From positions 1,612,001 through 1,676,000 of the forward strand of contig NZ_AP017315.1 in NCBI RefSeq assembly GCF_002355395.1: a stretch of 64,000 bases of DNA. The letters are read 5' to 3'. A model generated the notes under the pieces. That model was given only the letters and a program-made list of their open reading frames with translations. It was not told where the DNA came from and searched no databases. This DNA is from Microcella alkaliphila (lineage in GTDB: Bacteria; Actinomycetota; Actinomycetes; Actinomycetales; Microbacteriaceae). The stretch's first letter is position 1. Each line of letters begins with the position of its first letter. Both the position numbers and the translations under genes were made by a program. Shown in pieces: positions 42,449 to 52,141 of this stretch.

Positions 42449-43261
42449 CTAGACGGCGACCGCCCGACGTCGGCCGAGCGCCGCAAGGGCTCGCACGTAG
42501 GGGTGTGTTCCCGTCTCGAGTACCTCGTCGACCGAGCCGTAACCGACGAACCGACCCCCGTGCATCACGGCCAGACGGTCGGTGAGGCGCCGCACCTCGC
42601 CGATCTCACTCGAAATGACGAGAGCCGCGAAGCCGCGGTTGCGCTGCACCTCGGCGAGATGGTCGAGGATCGTCGAGCGCACGGTGGCGTCGACACCGCT
42701 CGTCGCCTCGTCGGTCACGAGCAGCTCGGGCTCGAGCACCAGGGCGCGCGCAATGGCGACCCGTTGTCGCTGGCCCCGGCTGAGCTCGTGCGGGTACTTG
42801 GGGATCGTCGCGAGCGTCAGGTGCATGGCGTCGATCGCCTCCGCGACGATGCCCCCGGCTTCAACGCGGTCGAGTTTCGGGGTGCGCTGATACAGCGGGT
42901 ACGCGACGTTCTCGCCGGCGGTGAGGTGCGGGTCGAGAGCAGTCCCCGCATCCTGCGGCACGTAGCCGACCCGCAGCGCGAGTTCATTGTCATCGCGTCG
43001 ACGCAGGCTACGCACGTCGATGCCGAGCACCTCGAGCGAGCCACCGACCACCTTCGGGCCACGGTCGACCGTGCGATCGGTGAGGCCCGCAATCGCCTGC
43101 GCCAGGGCACTCTTGCCGCTGCCCGCCTCGCCGAGAATCGCGAGCGTCTCGCCCGGAGCGATGTCGAGACTCACCCCCTGCACGGCGTCGACCGACGGGG
43201 CACCCTCGATGCCGGAAAAGCGCAGGCTCAAGTCGCGCGCGGACACCGCGGCTGTGGACAT
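42449..43261 (-). CDS. ABC transporter ATP-binding protein, OppD/DppD-like, orphan
   Basis: 270 residues: Walker A GEAGSGKSALA, Q-loop PQDAGTALDP, signature LSRGQRQRVAIARAL, Walker B LLVTDEATSGVD, H-loop region after VISSEIGEV. The D-x-T-S-G-V-D and HPYVRAL ending is typical of oligo/dipeptide systems. Permease and binding-protein genes are not adjacent. Confidence 0.88.
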   Translation of the reverse strand: MSTAAVSARDLSLRFSGIEGAPSVDAVQGVSLDIAPGETLAILGEAGSGKSALAQAIAGLTDRTVDRGPKVVGGSLEVLGIDVRSLRRRDDNELALRVGYVPQDAGTALDPHLTAGENVAYPLYQRTPKLDRVEAGGIVAEAIDAMHLTLATIPKYPHELSRGQRQRVAIARALVLEPELLVTDEATSGVDATVRSTILDHLAEVQRNRGFAALVISSEIGEVRRLTDRLAVMHGGRFVGYGSVDEVLETGTHPYVRALAALGRRRAVAV

Positions 43262-43338
43262 CGAGCGCCTCTCCCCTCCCGTCGGCGACGGGTCGGCGAG
43301 AGTCTAGTGGTGTTGCGTCACGGGCTGATGAACACTCA

Positions 43339-45300
43339 TCACAGGTCTCCGCGAACGCGCCGCCTCTCCGCCTCAATCGTCATTAGCTGGGTCTGAAGAT
43401 CGCGGTACCGCGTCGGATCCGCCGCCTGATCGGTGCGCTGCAGCGCGCCCAGCAGCTCGGCCTTGCGGCGCAACAGGTCACGCTCAATCAGTGACGTCGT
43501 GATGCCCGCGCAGTACTCGGCGACGTGGTCGTCGCGCACCGGCAAGGGCGCGATCGCCAGCTGCGTGACGAGCGGCGCGAAGGCTCCGGGAGCCTCCTCC
43601 GACACCATGCGCGCCCAGTGGGCGGTTCCGTAGTGCTCGAAGGCCGCGATGAGCGCGTCACGCACGGTCGCGAGCGCCGGCTGACTGAATGCCGTCGCGA
43701 GCGCCCGCTGCGCGGTCTCGCGCGGGACGTCCTCGGGATGCTGCAGCAGCGCCATGAGCAACTCACGTTCCAGCCGCGTCACCGGATCATTGGGCAACTG
43801 CGCGAGCCCGATGGCGGGCGCCGCGGGGACGCCGCCCGCGGCGGACTCCCCGGGGCGCGACGCAGGACCGCCGGAGAGGTCAGGCGTTGCGGCGGCGGCC
43901 TGCGGGCCGGAGGGCGCGCGATCGGGAGCGGTGCGGGTGCCGGGGCCACGGGCATCCGAGGGGCTGGGGGTGCGGGATGCGGCCGTCACCGCGCGCTGGA
44001 CGTCGGCGGTGTCGACGCCGATCCAGCCGGCCACCTGCCGGACGTAACCCGAGCTCAGGGCACGGTCGCGGATGCGCGCGACGACCGGGGCGGCGGCTCG
44101 CACCGCGGCGACGCGGCCCTCCACCGTCTCGAGGTCGAACTGGTCGAGCTGGCGGCGGATCATGAACTCGAACATCGGGCGCCTGGTGCTCACGAGTTGC
44201 CGCACGGCTTCGTCGCCGCGCTCGAGGCGCAGGTCGCACGGGTCGAGCCCGTCGGGGGCGACGGCGACGAAGGTCTGCGCGGCGAAGCGCTGCTCGTCGG
44301 CGAAAGCGCGACTCGCCGCCTTCTGGCCCGCCTCGTCGGGGTCGAAGGTGAAGATGACCTCGCCGAGCTGCATCGTATCGGCGTTCTCGGTGTCCCCCAT
44401 CACGCGGCGCAGCATGGTGATGTGGTCGCCGCCGAACGCCGTGCCACAGGTCGCAACCGCGGTGGTGACGCCGGCCAGGTGGCAGGCCATGACGTCGGTA
44501 TAGCCCTCGACGACGACCGCCTGCTTGCCGCGTGCGATGTCGCGCTTCGCGAGGTCGAGCCCATACAGCACCTTGGCCTTGTGGTAGACCGGCGTCTCGG
44601 GGGTGTTCAGGTACTTCGGGCCCTTGTCGCTCTCGAGCAGACGCCGGGCGCCGAAGCCGAGGGTCGCCCCCGTCGTGTCGCGAATCGGCCAGATGAGGCG
44701 GCCCCGAAAGCGGTCATACGGGCTGCGGTCGCCCTGGCCCTGAAGCCCGGCGGCCAGGATCTCCTCAGCCGTGAAACCCTTCGCACGCAGGTGAGAGCCA
44801 ACAGCGTCGTAGGCGTTCGGCGCGTAGCCGACCCCGAAACGCTCGGCCGCTATCGCATCGAAGCCGCGCTCGCCGAGAAAGCCGCGGGCGGGCTCCGCCT
44901 CGGGCGTCGCGAGCTGGGCGCGGAAGAACGCTTCGGCCGCCTCGTTCGCGGCCAGGATGCGCCGCCGATTGCCCTGGTCGACAGCGGGTCCGCCGTCCTC
45001 GTACTGCAGGGCGTAGCCGATGCGCGCCGCGAGACGCTCGACCGACTCGGCGAACGTCATGTGGTCCATCTTCTGCAGGAAGGTGAACACGTCACCGCCC
45101 TCACCGCAACCGAAGCAGTGATAGAAGCCGACCTGGGGGCGCACGTGGAAGCTGGGACTGCGCTCGTCGTGGAAGGGGCACAGGCCCTTCATCGAGCCCA
45201 CGCCCGCGCTCTTTAACGTGACGTAGTCGCCGACGACGTCGGCGATGTTGACGCGGGTACGCACCTCGTCGATGTCACTACGTCGAATGCGGCCGGCCAC
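43339..45300 (-). CDS. dnaG: DNA primase
   Basis: 653 residues. N-terminal zinc-binding CPFHDERSPSFHVRPQVGFYHCFGCGEGGDVFTF (CHC2 type), an RNA-polymerase-like core with RFRGRLIWPIRDTTG and GFGARRL, TOPRIM motif VVVEGYTDVMACHLAG and FDPDEAGQKA, and a C-terminal helicase-binding domain. Synthesises RNA primers on the lagging strand. Lies directly upstream of dgt in the same direction. Confidence 0.96.
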   Translation of the reverse strand: MAGRIRRSDIDEVRTRVNIADVVGDYVTLKSAGVGSMKGLCPFHDERSPSFHVRPQVGFYHCFGCGEGGDVFTFLQKMDHMTFAESVERLAARIGYALQYEDGGPAVDQGNRRRILAANEAAEAFFRAQLATPEAEPARGFLGERGFDAIAAERFGVGYAPNAYDAVGSHLRAKGFTAEEILAAGLQGQGDRSPYDRFRGRLIWPIRDTTGATLGFGARRLLESDKGPKYLNTPETPVYHKAKVLYGLDLAKRDIARGKQAVVVEGYTDVMACHLAGVTTAVATCGTAFGGDHITMLRRVMGDTENADTMQLGEVIFTFDPDEAGQKAASRAFADEQRFAAQTFVAVAPDGLDPCDLRLERGDEAVRQLVSTRRPMFEFMIRRQLDQFDLETVEGRVAAVRAAAPVVARIRDRALSSGYVRQVAGWIGVDTADVQRAVTAASRTPSPSDARGPGTRTAPDRAPSGPQAAAATPDLSGGPASRPGESAAGGVPAAPAIGLAQLPNDPVTRLERELLMALLQHPEDVPRETAQRALATAFSQPALATVRDALIAAFEHYGTAHWARMVSEEAPGAFAPLVTQLAIAPLPVRDDHVAEYCAGITTSLIERDLLRRKAELLGALQRTDQAADPTRYRDLQTQLMTIEAERRRVRGDL

Positions 45301-45320
45301 AGGCCCGATTCTAGGTGGGA

Positions 45321-46574
45321 TCAGGCGGGCGCTCGGTGACCCTCGACCCAGCGCTCATGCCAAGCGAGCGCCGACTGGTCGGTGAGGGAGGCAACCTGGT
45401 CGACCACGACGCGACGACGGGCGTCATCGTCCACAGCTTCGGCGAAGTCAGCCTGAAACACCGGAGCGAGAGCCTGCGGCCCGGCCGCCCAGACGGCGTC
45501 GGCGAGATCGGTCAGCAGCGCCCGCTGCCGGGCGTACAGCGGTTGGCGCTCGTCGTTCGCCATCACGAGGGTGCCGACGATGCCCTTCAGCACGCCGATC
45601 TCGGCGCGCGTGTGCACCGGCACGACCACGTGCGCGTGGTACCGCACGAGCGATGTCTGCGGGTACGCGTGCCGGGTGGCGTGCACGGCGTCGTGCGCGA
45701 ATCGACCGATGAGGCGGCTCGTCAGGTTCTTCAGGCCCGCCAGGTCGGCCCGTGAGCCTGACCAGCGGGTGATCCACGTCTCGAGGCGCTCCAGTCGCGC
45801 GAAGGCGGCGCGCACGTCGCTCTCGGTGAGCTCGTCGCCGTTCCAGCGCAGAACGCCGGCGACAAGAGCCTCGTGGTCGTCGGCGCTCGACAGGATGCGC
45901 GGATCAATCGATCCTCCGACGATCGCGTCCTCGAAGTCGTGCACCGAGTAGGCGATGTCGTCGGAGAGGTCCATGACCTGCGCCTCGATGCTGGGGATGC
46001 CTGCGGGGGCGCCCTCGCGCATCCAATCGAATGCCTCGCGGTCGTCGGCGTACACGCCGAACTTGCGCCGACCCCCCGGGTCATCCACCGCGTTCGCAAG
46101 CGGCCACGGGTACTTGCAGCTGGCATCGACGCTCGCCCGGGTGAGGTTCAAGCCGAAACTCTGGCCGTCGGCGCCCATCACCTTCGGCTCGAGTCGCGTC
46201 AGCAGGCGCAGGGTCTGCGCATTGCCCTCGAAGCCGCCGATGTCGCGCGCCCAGAGGTTCAACGCGCCCTCGCCGTTGTGACCGAACGGCGGATGGCCGA
46301 GGTCGTGGGCGAGGCACGCGGTGTCGACCACATCGGGGGCGAGGCCGAGCGCTCCGGCGAGCTCACGGCCCACCTGTGCGACCTCCAACGAGTGGGTGAG
46401 ACGGTTGCGGGCGAAATCGACACCCGCCGTCGGGCTCAGCACCTGCGTCTTCGCGCTCAGACGGCGCAGAGCGCTCGAGTGCAACAGGCGAGCGCGGTCG
46501 CGGGCGAAGTGCGCCCGGTCCGTCGAATGCTGCTCGGAATGGCGACGTTCGGTGTCGTGTTCCTCGTACAACAT
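45321..46574 (-). CDS. dgt: dGTP triphosphohydrolase-like HD protein
   Basis: 417 residues. HD residues in RNRLTHSLEVAQVGRELAGALGL and TACLAHDLGHPPFGHNGEGALN, a third metal ligand in MDLSDDIAYSVHDFEDAI. Hydrolyses dGTP to deoxyguanosine and triphosphate; helps set dNTP pools. Adjacent to dnaG and dus in an arrangement common in actinobacteria. Confidence 0.93.
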   Translation of the reverse strand: MLYEEHDTERRHSEQHSTDRAHFARDRARLLHSSALRRLSAKTQVLSPTAGVDFARNRLTHSLEVAQVGRELAGALGLAPDVVDTACLAHDLGHPPFGHNGEGALNLWARDIGGFEGNAQTLRLLTRLEPKVMGADGQSFGLNLTRASVDASCKYPWPLANAVDDPGGRRKFGVYADDREAFDWMREGAPAGIPSIEAQVMDLSDDIAYSVHDFEDAIVGGSIDPRILSSADDHEALVAGVLRWNGDELTESDVRAAFARLERLETWITRWSGSRADLAGLKNLTSRLIGRFAHDAVHATRHAYPQTSLVRYHAHVVVPVHTRAEIGVLKGIVGTLVMANDERQPLYARQRALLTDLADAVWAAGPQALAPVFQADFAEAVDDDARRRVVVDQVASLTDQSALAWHERWVEGHRAPA

Positions 46575-46577
46575 GCC

Positions 46578-47735
46578 CTAGCCGCCACTGTTGTGCAGTT
46601 CGGCGGCGGACACCTCGGCGCGGCTCGCCTCACTGAGCTCGCGGCTCTCGAGCCAACGGTCGGGCAGGGCGGGCTTCTTCGGGGTACCAGCGCGTCCGCG
46701 CTGGCCCTCGGCAGCCTCGCCCGGGTACGGGGCGTCGCGGTCGAGCTCGCCGAGCATGTCGTCCAGATGCTGCAGGCTCTCGGTGCGGGCCATGCGCGCG
46801 CGCAACTCGCCTCCCACCGGGTACCCCTTGAAATACCAGGCGACATGCTTGCGAATGTCGCGGCAACCGCGCTGCTCGTCGCCGTCGAAAAACTCGACCA
46901 GCAGTTCGGCGTGGCGGCGCAAAGCATCGCCCACCTCGCCGAGCGTCGGCGTCGCCTTGCGCTTCTCGCCCCGGAACGCGGCAGCGAGGTCGCCGAACAG
47001 CCAGGGGCGGCCGAGGCAGCCGCGGCCCACCACGATGCCGTCACAGCCTGACTGCTCGACCATGCGCAGGGCATCGTCGGCGCTCCAAATGTCGCCGTTG
47101 CCGAGGACCGGAATGCTCGTGATCGTTTCCTTCAGAGTGCCGATCGCATCCCAGTCAGCAGTGCCCGAATAGAAGTCGGCGGCCGTGCGGGCGTGCAGCG
47201 CGACGGCGCTGACACCGGCACCCTCAGCCGCCTTCGCCGCCTCCAAGTAGGTGAGGTGGTCGGCGTCGATGCCCTTGCGCATCTTCACCGTGACGGGAAT
47301 GTCGCCCGCCGCCTTCACGGTCTCCTCGACGATGCGCCGGAAGTGAGTGAGCTTCCACGGGAGGGCCGCTCCCCCGCCCTTGCGAGTGACCTTCGGCACG
47401 GGGCATCCGAAATTCATGTCGATGTGGTCGGCGAGACCCTCGCCCACCAAGAAGCGAGCCGCCTCGCCCGCCGTCACCGGGTCGACGCTGTACAGCTGAA
47501 TGCTGCGGGTCGTCTCGCTCTCGTGGTGGCGGATCAGCCGCATGCTCACCGGCGTGCGCTCAACGAGGGCGCGGCTCGTGATCATCTCGCTCACGTATAG
47601 GCCGGCGCCGTACTCGCGACACAGCCGGCGGAACGCCGTGTTCGTGATGCCCGCCATCGGTGCGAGCACGACCGGCACGCTGAGCGGCAACGGGCCGATG
47701 CTCAGCGGCGGGGCGGGAACGGTGAGAGACGACAT
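46578..47735 (-). CDS. dus: tRNA-dihydrouridine synthase
   Basis: 385 residues from ATG 47735. FMN-dependent reductase of uridines in the tRNA D-loop. APMAGITNTAFRRLCREYGAGLYVSEMI at the start; catalytic Cys in DMNFGCPVPKVTRKGGGAAL; VGRGCLGRPWLFGD near the FMN phosphate site. An extra C-terminal tail ends VSAAELHNSGG, 4 nt before the dgt start. Confidence 0.95.
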   Translation of the reverse strand: MSSLTVPAPPLSIGPLPLSVPVVLAPMAGITNTAFRRLCREYGAGLYVSEMITSRALVERTPVSMRLIRHHESETTRSIQLYSVDPVTAGEAARFLVGEGLADHIDMNFGCPVPKVTRKGGGAALPWKLTHFRRIVEETVKAAGDIPVTVKMRKGIDADHLTYLEAAKAAEGAGVSAVALHARTAADFYSGTADWDAIGTLKETITSIPVLGNGDIWSADDALRMVEQSGCDGIVVGRGCLGRPWLFGDLAAAFRGEKRKATPTLGEVGDALRRHAELLVEFFDGDEQRGCRDIRKHVAWYFKGYPVGGELRARMARTESLQHLDDMLGELDRDAPYPGEAAEGQRGRAGTPKKPALPDRWLESRELSEASRAEVSAAELHNSGG

Positions 47736-47913
47736 ACGGAGTCCATTGTCGCACCCGTCGGTAAACGACGAGTTCGGGCCCCGGGGTTGCGGGTGGGAGG
47801 CTCGGAGAGCCCGTGCGCGGGGTACCCAGGGGCGGTGAGCGCGGGCGGGAATGCCGTGCCGTGGGCTGGGTGTTGCACCGAGCATCCCGTTTCGAGTGTG
47901 TGGAGGAAGCCCG

Positions 47914-48390
47914 ATGTCGAACCCTGCCGACGGCGCCGCGCGCGTCGACTCCGCCGTGGCCGCGCTCGGCCTCAGCGTCGACATCGTGGAGCGAGGCGAC
48001 GCGCGGTCGCTCGAAGAAGCCGCCGCGAACGTAGGGGTCGAGCCGTCGCAGGTCGTCAAGACGCTCGTGCTGAAGAAAAGCGATGACACGTTTGTGTTCG
48101 CACTCGTGCCGGGAGGGCGAGCGCTGTCGTGGCCGAAGATCCGCGCGGTGCTCGGCGTCAACAAAGTGCAGATGCCGCGGCCCGAACAGGCGCTCGCGGC
48201 CACCGGGTTCGAACGGGGAACGATCGTGCCGCTCGGCTCAGCCACCGCGTGGCCGGTCATCGCCGACCAGACGATCTCGGGCCGCGTCGCCCTCGGCGCC
48301 GGGCGCCCCGGCCACAGCCTGCTCACGGAAGCCGAGCCGCTGCTGCACGCCCTCGACGCCACCGTCGCCGACATCAGCGACCCCGAGTAG
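47914..48390 (+). CDS. YbaK/EbsC-type aminoacyl-tRNA deacylase-like protein
   Basis: 158 residues behind GGAGGAAG. VEPSQVVKTLVLKKSDDTFVFALVPGGRALSWPKIRAVLG and ALGAGRPGHSLLTEAEPLLHAL match the YbaK/ProX fold, which hydrolyses mischarged tRNAs (Cys-tRNA-Pro and similar). Divergent from dus. Confidence 0.88.
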   Translation: MSNPADGAARVDSAVAALGLSVDIVERGDARSLEEAAANVGVEPSQVVKTLVLKKSDDTFVFALVPGGRALSWPKIRAVLGVNKVQMPRPEQALAATGFERGTIVPLGSATAWPVIADQTISGRVALGAGRPGHSLLTEAEPLLHALDATVADISDPE

Positions 48391-48447
48391 CGCCCAGCCC
48401 CGGGCCGCGGCCCGCGCGCCCGCACGTCGCGCCCCACACGCCCGCGC

Positions 48448-48545
48448 GTCAACAACTCAGGACTAAGCCGCGAGGCAGGCGCTGACAGTCCCGAGATGGT
48501 GGGGTTTACGCGACGAACTCGGGGCGTTAGTCCTGAGTTGTTGAC
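48448..48545. repeat. Repeat pair 3 (forward 48448-48466, reverse 48525-48545)
   Basis: Between the convergent ybaK-like and DsbA-family genes. Span 98 bp, identical in length to the pairs at 62063 and 62756. The interior, ending GGTTTACGCGACGAACTCG, is not conserved except for a possible GCGACGAA also seen in the pair at 62756. Confidence 0.92.
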
Positions 48546-48666
48546 ACGCCCAGGCTCGACGGATCCGAGCTGACGGGTGTCGAAATCTCGCACGCCTCAC
48601 CGTCGCAAGCAGCGGCGCCTGGCTCACCGAGCATTGTGAACGGCCGCGATCCGCTGGCCCCTGCCG

Positions 48667-49356
48667 TCACGCGTCGCCACCCCGCGCGCCGTGCACCCTC
48701 GCCCGCTCGGCGTCGGCCGCGGCCTGCTGGAGGGCAGCGAGGAACGATGCAGCCTCCTGCGCGCCCGACACCCCATACGCGTCATTGAGGACGAAGAACG
48801 GAACACCCTGGATGCCGTATGCCACGGCCTGGGCCATATCGGCCTTCACGTGGGGAAGGTACGTGTGTTCGGCGAGAGCGGCCGCCGCCGCGTCACGGTC
48901 GAGGCCGACCTCTGCAGCGAGGTCGGCCAGCTCGTCGGCGCGACCGACATGACGACCCTCGGTGAAATAGGCGAGAAGCAGGCGCTCCTTCAGCTCGGAC
49001 TGTTTCCCGTGAACCTTCGCGAAGTGCAACAGCTCGTGCGCAAGAACGGTGTTCGTTTGCTGGATGCGGTCATAGTGGTACTCGAGACCGACACTCGCGG
49101 CGATGTGGCTTACGCGGTCGACCATCTGCTGTGCCTGCTCGGGGCTGATGCCCTTGCGCTCGCTCAAGTAGTCGATGGGGGTGCCCTCAAAGTCGACAGG
49201 GGTGTCGGGCGCCAACTCGAAGCTGCGGTAGGTCACTTTCACGTCGCCGCCTTCGAGGCGGAACTGTTCGACCGCGGCTTCAAACTTCCGCTTACCGATG
49301 TAGCACCACGGGCACTGAACGTCTGACCAGATCTGAACGTCGACTACGTTGCTCAC
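48667..49356 (-). CDS. DsbA-family (FrnE-like) oxidoreductase
   Basis: 229 residues, no signal peptide. VQIWSDVQCPWCYIGKRKFEAAV carries the CPWC active site in the thioredoxin-fold context; the cis-Pro region is GIQGVPFFVLNDAYGVSGAQ. FrnE-like 2-hydroxychromene-isomerase/DsbA proteins of the cytoplasm. Flanked on both sides by repeat pairs. Confidence 0.9.
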   Translation of the reverse strand: MSNVVDVQIWSDVQCPWCYIGKRKFEAAVEQFRLEGGDVKVTYRSFELAPDTPVDFEGTPIDYLSERKGISPEQAQQMVDRVSHIAASVGLEYHYDRIQQTNTVLAHELLHFAKVHGKQSELKERLLLAYFTEGRHVGRADELADLAAEVGLDRDAAAAALAEHTYLPHVKADMAQAVAYGIQGVPFFVLNDAYGVSGAQEAASFLAALQQAAADAERARVHGARGGDA

Positions 49357-49412
49357 TCTGGCATCAACGCGTGCGCCCGCCCCGTATTCCGACTGGATGC
49401 TGCCGGATTGCC

Positions 49413-49516
49413 AGCAACTCAGGACTAGCGGGCCCGCGCCCGCGGCTGAGGGCTTGAGGAGCGCGGGTTTGCCCGTGTTGGACGCCGATACCGAGGCCGT
49501 TGTCCTGAGTTGTTGG
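49413..49516. repeat. Repeat pair 4 (forward 49413-49430, reverse 49499-49516)
   Basis: The forward copy reads AGCAACTCAGGACTAGCG and supplies the TAG stop codon of the DUF559-type gene. The reverse copy (GTTGTCCTGAGTTGTTGG) is translated in that gene as NNSGQ. Span 104 bp. Confidence 0.88.
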
Positions 49517-50417
49517 CGGGCGCAGTCGAGCCGAGCGGTGCGGCGAGGCCGCGGGCGGCGAGGGCAGTGAGGACCGCGGCCTCCACGCGCGGCCAGTCGT
49601 CGAACACCTGGCTTGCCGCGGGGCGTATCGCGTGCAGTCCAGTGATCGTGATCGCGAGGTCCTTGCTGCGGTCACGGGTGAACCGCTCCCGGTGGAACTC
49701 TTCACCGTCGACCTCGAGCCCGACGGTGTCTTCTATGACGAGATCAATCGGGCTCGGATCGTTGGGGAGCGCCACCTGCTCCGTGACCCGCAGCCCCAGT
49801 CTGGTAAGCCGAGTGCGGGCGAGACTTTCGGGCAGAGAGTGACACCTCTCGCTCGATGCGTCAACCACTGCACGAGCACGGGCGGGCACCCGGTGGATGA
49901 GCTGATGGGCATCGATCTGGTCGATGAGCCCGGCTCGGCGTGCCCAGTCAACCGCAGCAACGGCATCTTCGAACGGCTCCGTGGCGAGCACGACCTCGAG
50001 CGCCTCCCGCACCCCGACGAGACCCGACGACCGGTCGCGATCGTGACGTTCACGGGTCCAGTGCAGCACCACCTGCGAGCGACGCGGCGAACGAGCGAAG
50101 GAAACCCTGCGGCGGTGGGGACAGCGCAAACGCGAGGCGTTGACGGGCACGGCCACGTGCATCCTGCTTCGACGACGCACCCAACCGCCCATCGCCGCGA
50201 TGGCCGAGAGGCCGGTGAGCCGGCCGCCGACACGCAGCGCGTGCGTGCGCGGGTCGTCGTCGCGCCACACGGCGTACCAGCCGCGTCGGGGGCGCACGAC
50301 GGCACCGAGGTGCACGGCGGCGGCGAGCTCGCGATCGTCGTGGCCGAGGCTCACGAGGTACGCGCGACCCGCGGCGCCCCCGGCATTTGTGATGTCAGTG
50401 ATCAACGTCTGGAACAT
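49425..50417 (-). CDS. AbiEi-like/DUF559-type protein
   Basis: 330 residues from ATG 50417. The N-terminal segment GHDDRELAAAVHLGAVVRPRRGWYAV and DPRTHALRVGGRLTGLSAIAAMGGW is like the winged-helix and following region of AbiEi antitoxins; the C-terminal ESLARTRLTRLGLRVTEQVALPNDPSPIDLVIEDTVGLEVDGEEFHRERFTRDRSKDLAITITGLHAIR resembles DUF559/Vsr-type nuclease folds (D in PIDLV, E-x-D in LEVDG). No toxin partner is adjacent. Its C-terminal tail after about residue 300 is encoded partly by repeat pair 4, and another pair lies upstream. Confidence 0.75.
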   Translation of the reverse strand: MFQTLITDITNAGGAAGRAYLVSLGHDDRELAAAVHLGAVVRPRRGWYAVWRDDDPRTHALRVGGRLTGLSAIAAMGGWVRRRSRMHVAVPVNASRLRCPHRRRVSFARSPRRSQVVLHWTRERHDRDRSSGLVGVREALEVVLATEPFEDAVAAVDWARRAGLIDQIDAHQLIHRVPARARAVVDASSERCHSLPESLARTRLTRLGLRVTEQVALPNDPSPIDLVIEDTVGLEVDGEEFHRERFTRDRSKDLAITITGLHAIRPAASQVFDDWPRVEAAVLTALAARGLAAPLGSTAPANNSGQRPRYRRPTRANPRSSSPQPRARAR

Positions 50418-50532
50418 TGACGCATCATGTGTGGATGCGCATTCAACCGTCAGCAAAACGGCGCCAGCTGTGCAAAAGGCTCGCCCCAGCGCCCTTGAGT
50501 GGGAGACGAGAGTCGCGAACGAACCGCGCCGC

Positions 50533-50618
50533 GTCAACAACTCAGGACGAACGCCACCACGCGACGGCAAAGGGCCGCGTAACGGGGCACGAGCACGCGT
50601 TAGTCCTGAGTTGTTGAC
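50533..50618. repeat. Repeat pair 5 (forward 50533-50553, reverse 50598-50618)
   Basis: Forward copy has GACGAACG instead of GACTAACG; reverse copy is exact. Span 86 bp, in the gap between the DUF559-type gene start and the glyS stop. Confidence 0.92.
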
Positions 50619-50679
50619 AGGGTCGGGGTAGTGGGTGCGGGGCGAGGCGGATGCGCGCGGCCCCGCCGGGCGCGGGTGG

Positions 50680-52065
50680 CTACGCTCCGAGCAGCTCGCC
50701 GGCCAGGAACTTCTCGACGCCCTCCAGCGGGATGCGCTGCTGCTCCATGCTGTCGCGCTCGCGCACGGTCACGGCCTGGTCGTCGAGGGTGTCGAAGTCG
50801 ACGGTGATGCAGAAGGGCGTGCCGATCTCATCCTGGCGGCGGTAGCGGCGGCCGATGGCGCCGGCGTCGTCAAAGTCGACATTCCAGTGCTGGCGCAGCG
50901 TGTCGGCGAGCTCTCGCGCCGCCGGCGAGAGGCGTTCGTTGCGCGACAGCGGCAGCACCGCGGCCTTGACGGGAGCGAGGCGTCGGTCGAGGCGCAGTAC
51001 GGTGCGCTTGTCGACTCCGCCCTTCGTGTTGGGCGCCTCGTCTTCGGCGTACGCGTCGAGCAGGAACGCCATCAGCGCGCGGGTCAGGCCGAACGCCGGC
51101 TCGATGACGTACGGGGTCCAGCGCTCGTTCTTCGCCTGGTCGAAGTACGACAGGTCTTGGCCAGACGCCTGCGCGTGGGTCGACAGGTCGAAGTCGGTGC
51201 GGTTGGCGACGCCCATGAGTTCGCCCCATTCGCTGCCGGTGAAGCCGAAGCGGTACTCGAGGTCGACGGTGCGCTTCGAGTAGTGCGACAGCTTCTCTTG
51301 CGGGTGCTCGTACTGCCGGATGTTCGCCGGGTCGATCCCGAGCCCCGTGAACCACGCCTCCGAGGCGTCGATCCAGTACTGGTGCCACTCTTCGTCGGTG
51401 CCCGGCTCGACGAAGAACTCCATCTCCATCTGCTCGAACTCGCGGGTGCGGAAGATGAAGTTTCCGGGCGTGATCTCGTTGCGGAAGGACTTGCCGATCT
51501 GCCCGATGCCGAACGGCGGCTTCATGCGCGAGGCGTTCAGCACGTTGACGAAGTTCACGAAGATGCCCTGCGCCGTCTCGGGCCGCAGGTAGTGCAGCCC
51601 CGACTCGTCGTCGACCGGCCCCAGGAACGTCTTCAGCAGTCCCGAAAACTCACGCGGCTCGCTCCACTGACCCCGGGTGCCGCAGTTCGCGCAGGCGATG
51701 TCGGCGAGCCCATTCTCGGGCGCACGCCCCTTCTTCTCCTCGTATTCCTCCTCGAGGTGGTCGGCCCGATACCGCTTGTGGCACTGCAAACACTCGACGA
51801 GCGGGTCGCTGAACACGTCGACGTGCCCGGAGGCCTCCCATACCCGCTTCGGCAGGATGACGCTCGAGTCGAGCCCGACGACGTCGTGGCGTGACTGCAC
51901 CATGGTCTTCCACCACTGGCGCTTGATGTTCTCTTTCAGCTCGACGCCGAGGGGGCCGTAGTCCCACGCCGACCGCGACCCGCCGTAGATTTCGCCCGCC
52001 TGGAAGACGAAGCCGCGCCGCTTCGCGAGCGCGATGACGGAATCGAGGTGAGTGGATGCTGCCAC
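50680..52065 (-). CDS. glyS: Glycyl-tRNA synthetase (dimeric type)
   Basis: 461 residues, GTG start at 52065. Class II enzyme: [47 protein letters not shown] (motif 1 region), zinc-ribbon pairs CLQCHKRY and CANCGTRG, motif 2 [25 protein letters not shown], and motif 3 [18 protein letters not shown]. Attaches Gly to tRNA-Gly. Confidence 0.96.
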   Translation of the reverse strand: MAASTHLDSVIALAKRRGFVFQAGEIYGGSRSAWDYGPLGVELKENIKRQWWKTMVQSRHDVVGLDSSVILPKRVWEASGHVDVFSDPLVECLQCHKRYRADHLEEEYEEKKGRAPENGLADIACANCGTRGQWSEPREFSGLLKTFLGPVDDESGLHYLRPETAQGIFVNFVNVLNASRMKPPFGIGQIGKSFRNEITPGNFIFRTREFEQMEMEFFVEPGTDEEWHQYWIDASEAWFTGLGIDPANIRQYEHPQEKLSHYSKRTVDLEYRFGFTGSEWGELMGVANRTDFDLSTHAQASGQDLSYFDQAKNERWTPYVIEPAFGLTRALMAFLLDAYAEDEAPNTKGGVDKRTVLRLDRRLAPVKAAVLPLSRNERLSPAARELADTLRQHWNVDFDDAGAIGRRYRRQDEIGTPFCITVDFDTLDDQAVTVRERDSMEQQRIPLEGVEKFLAGELLGA

Positions 52066-52141
52066 GGGGGTACTCCTGCAGGTCTCGGGGCCGCCGCGAG
52101 GGCTGCGCGGCGCACGATCGCTCAGTCTACTGAGCGCCGCC

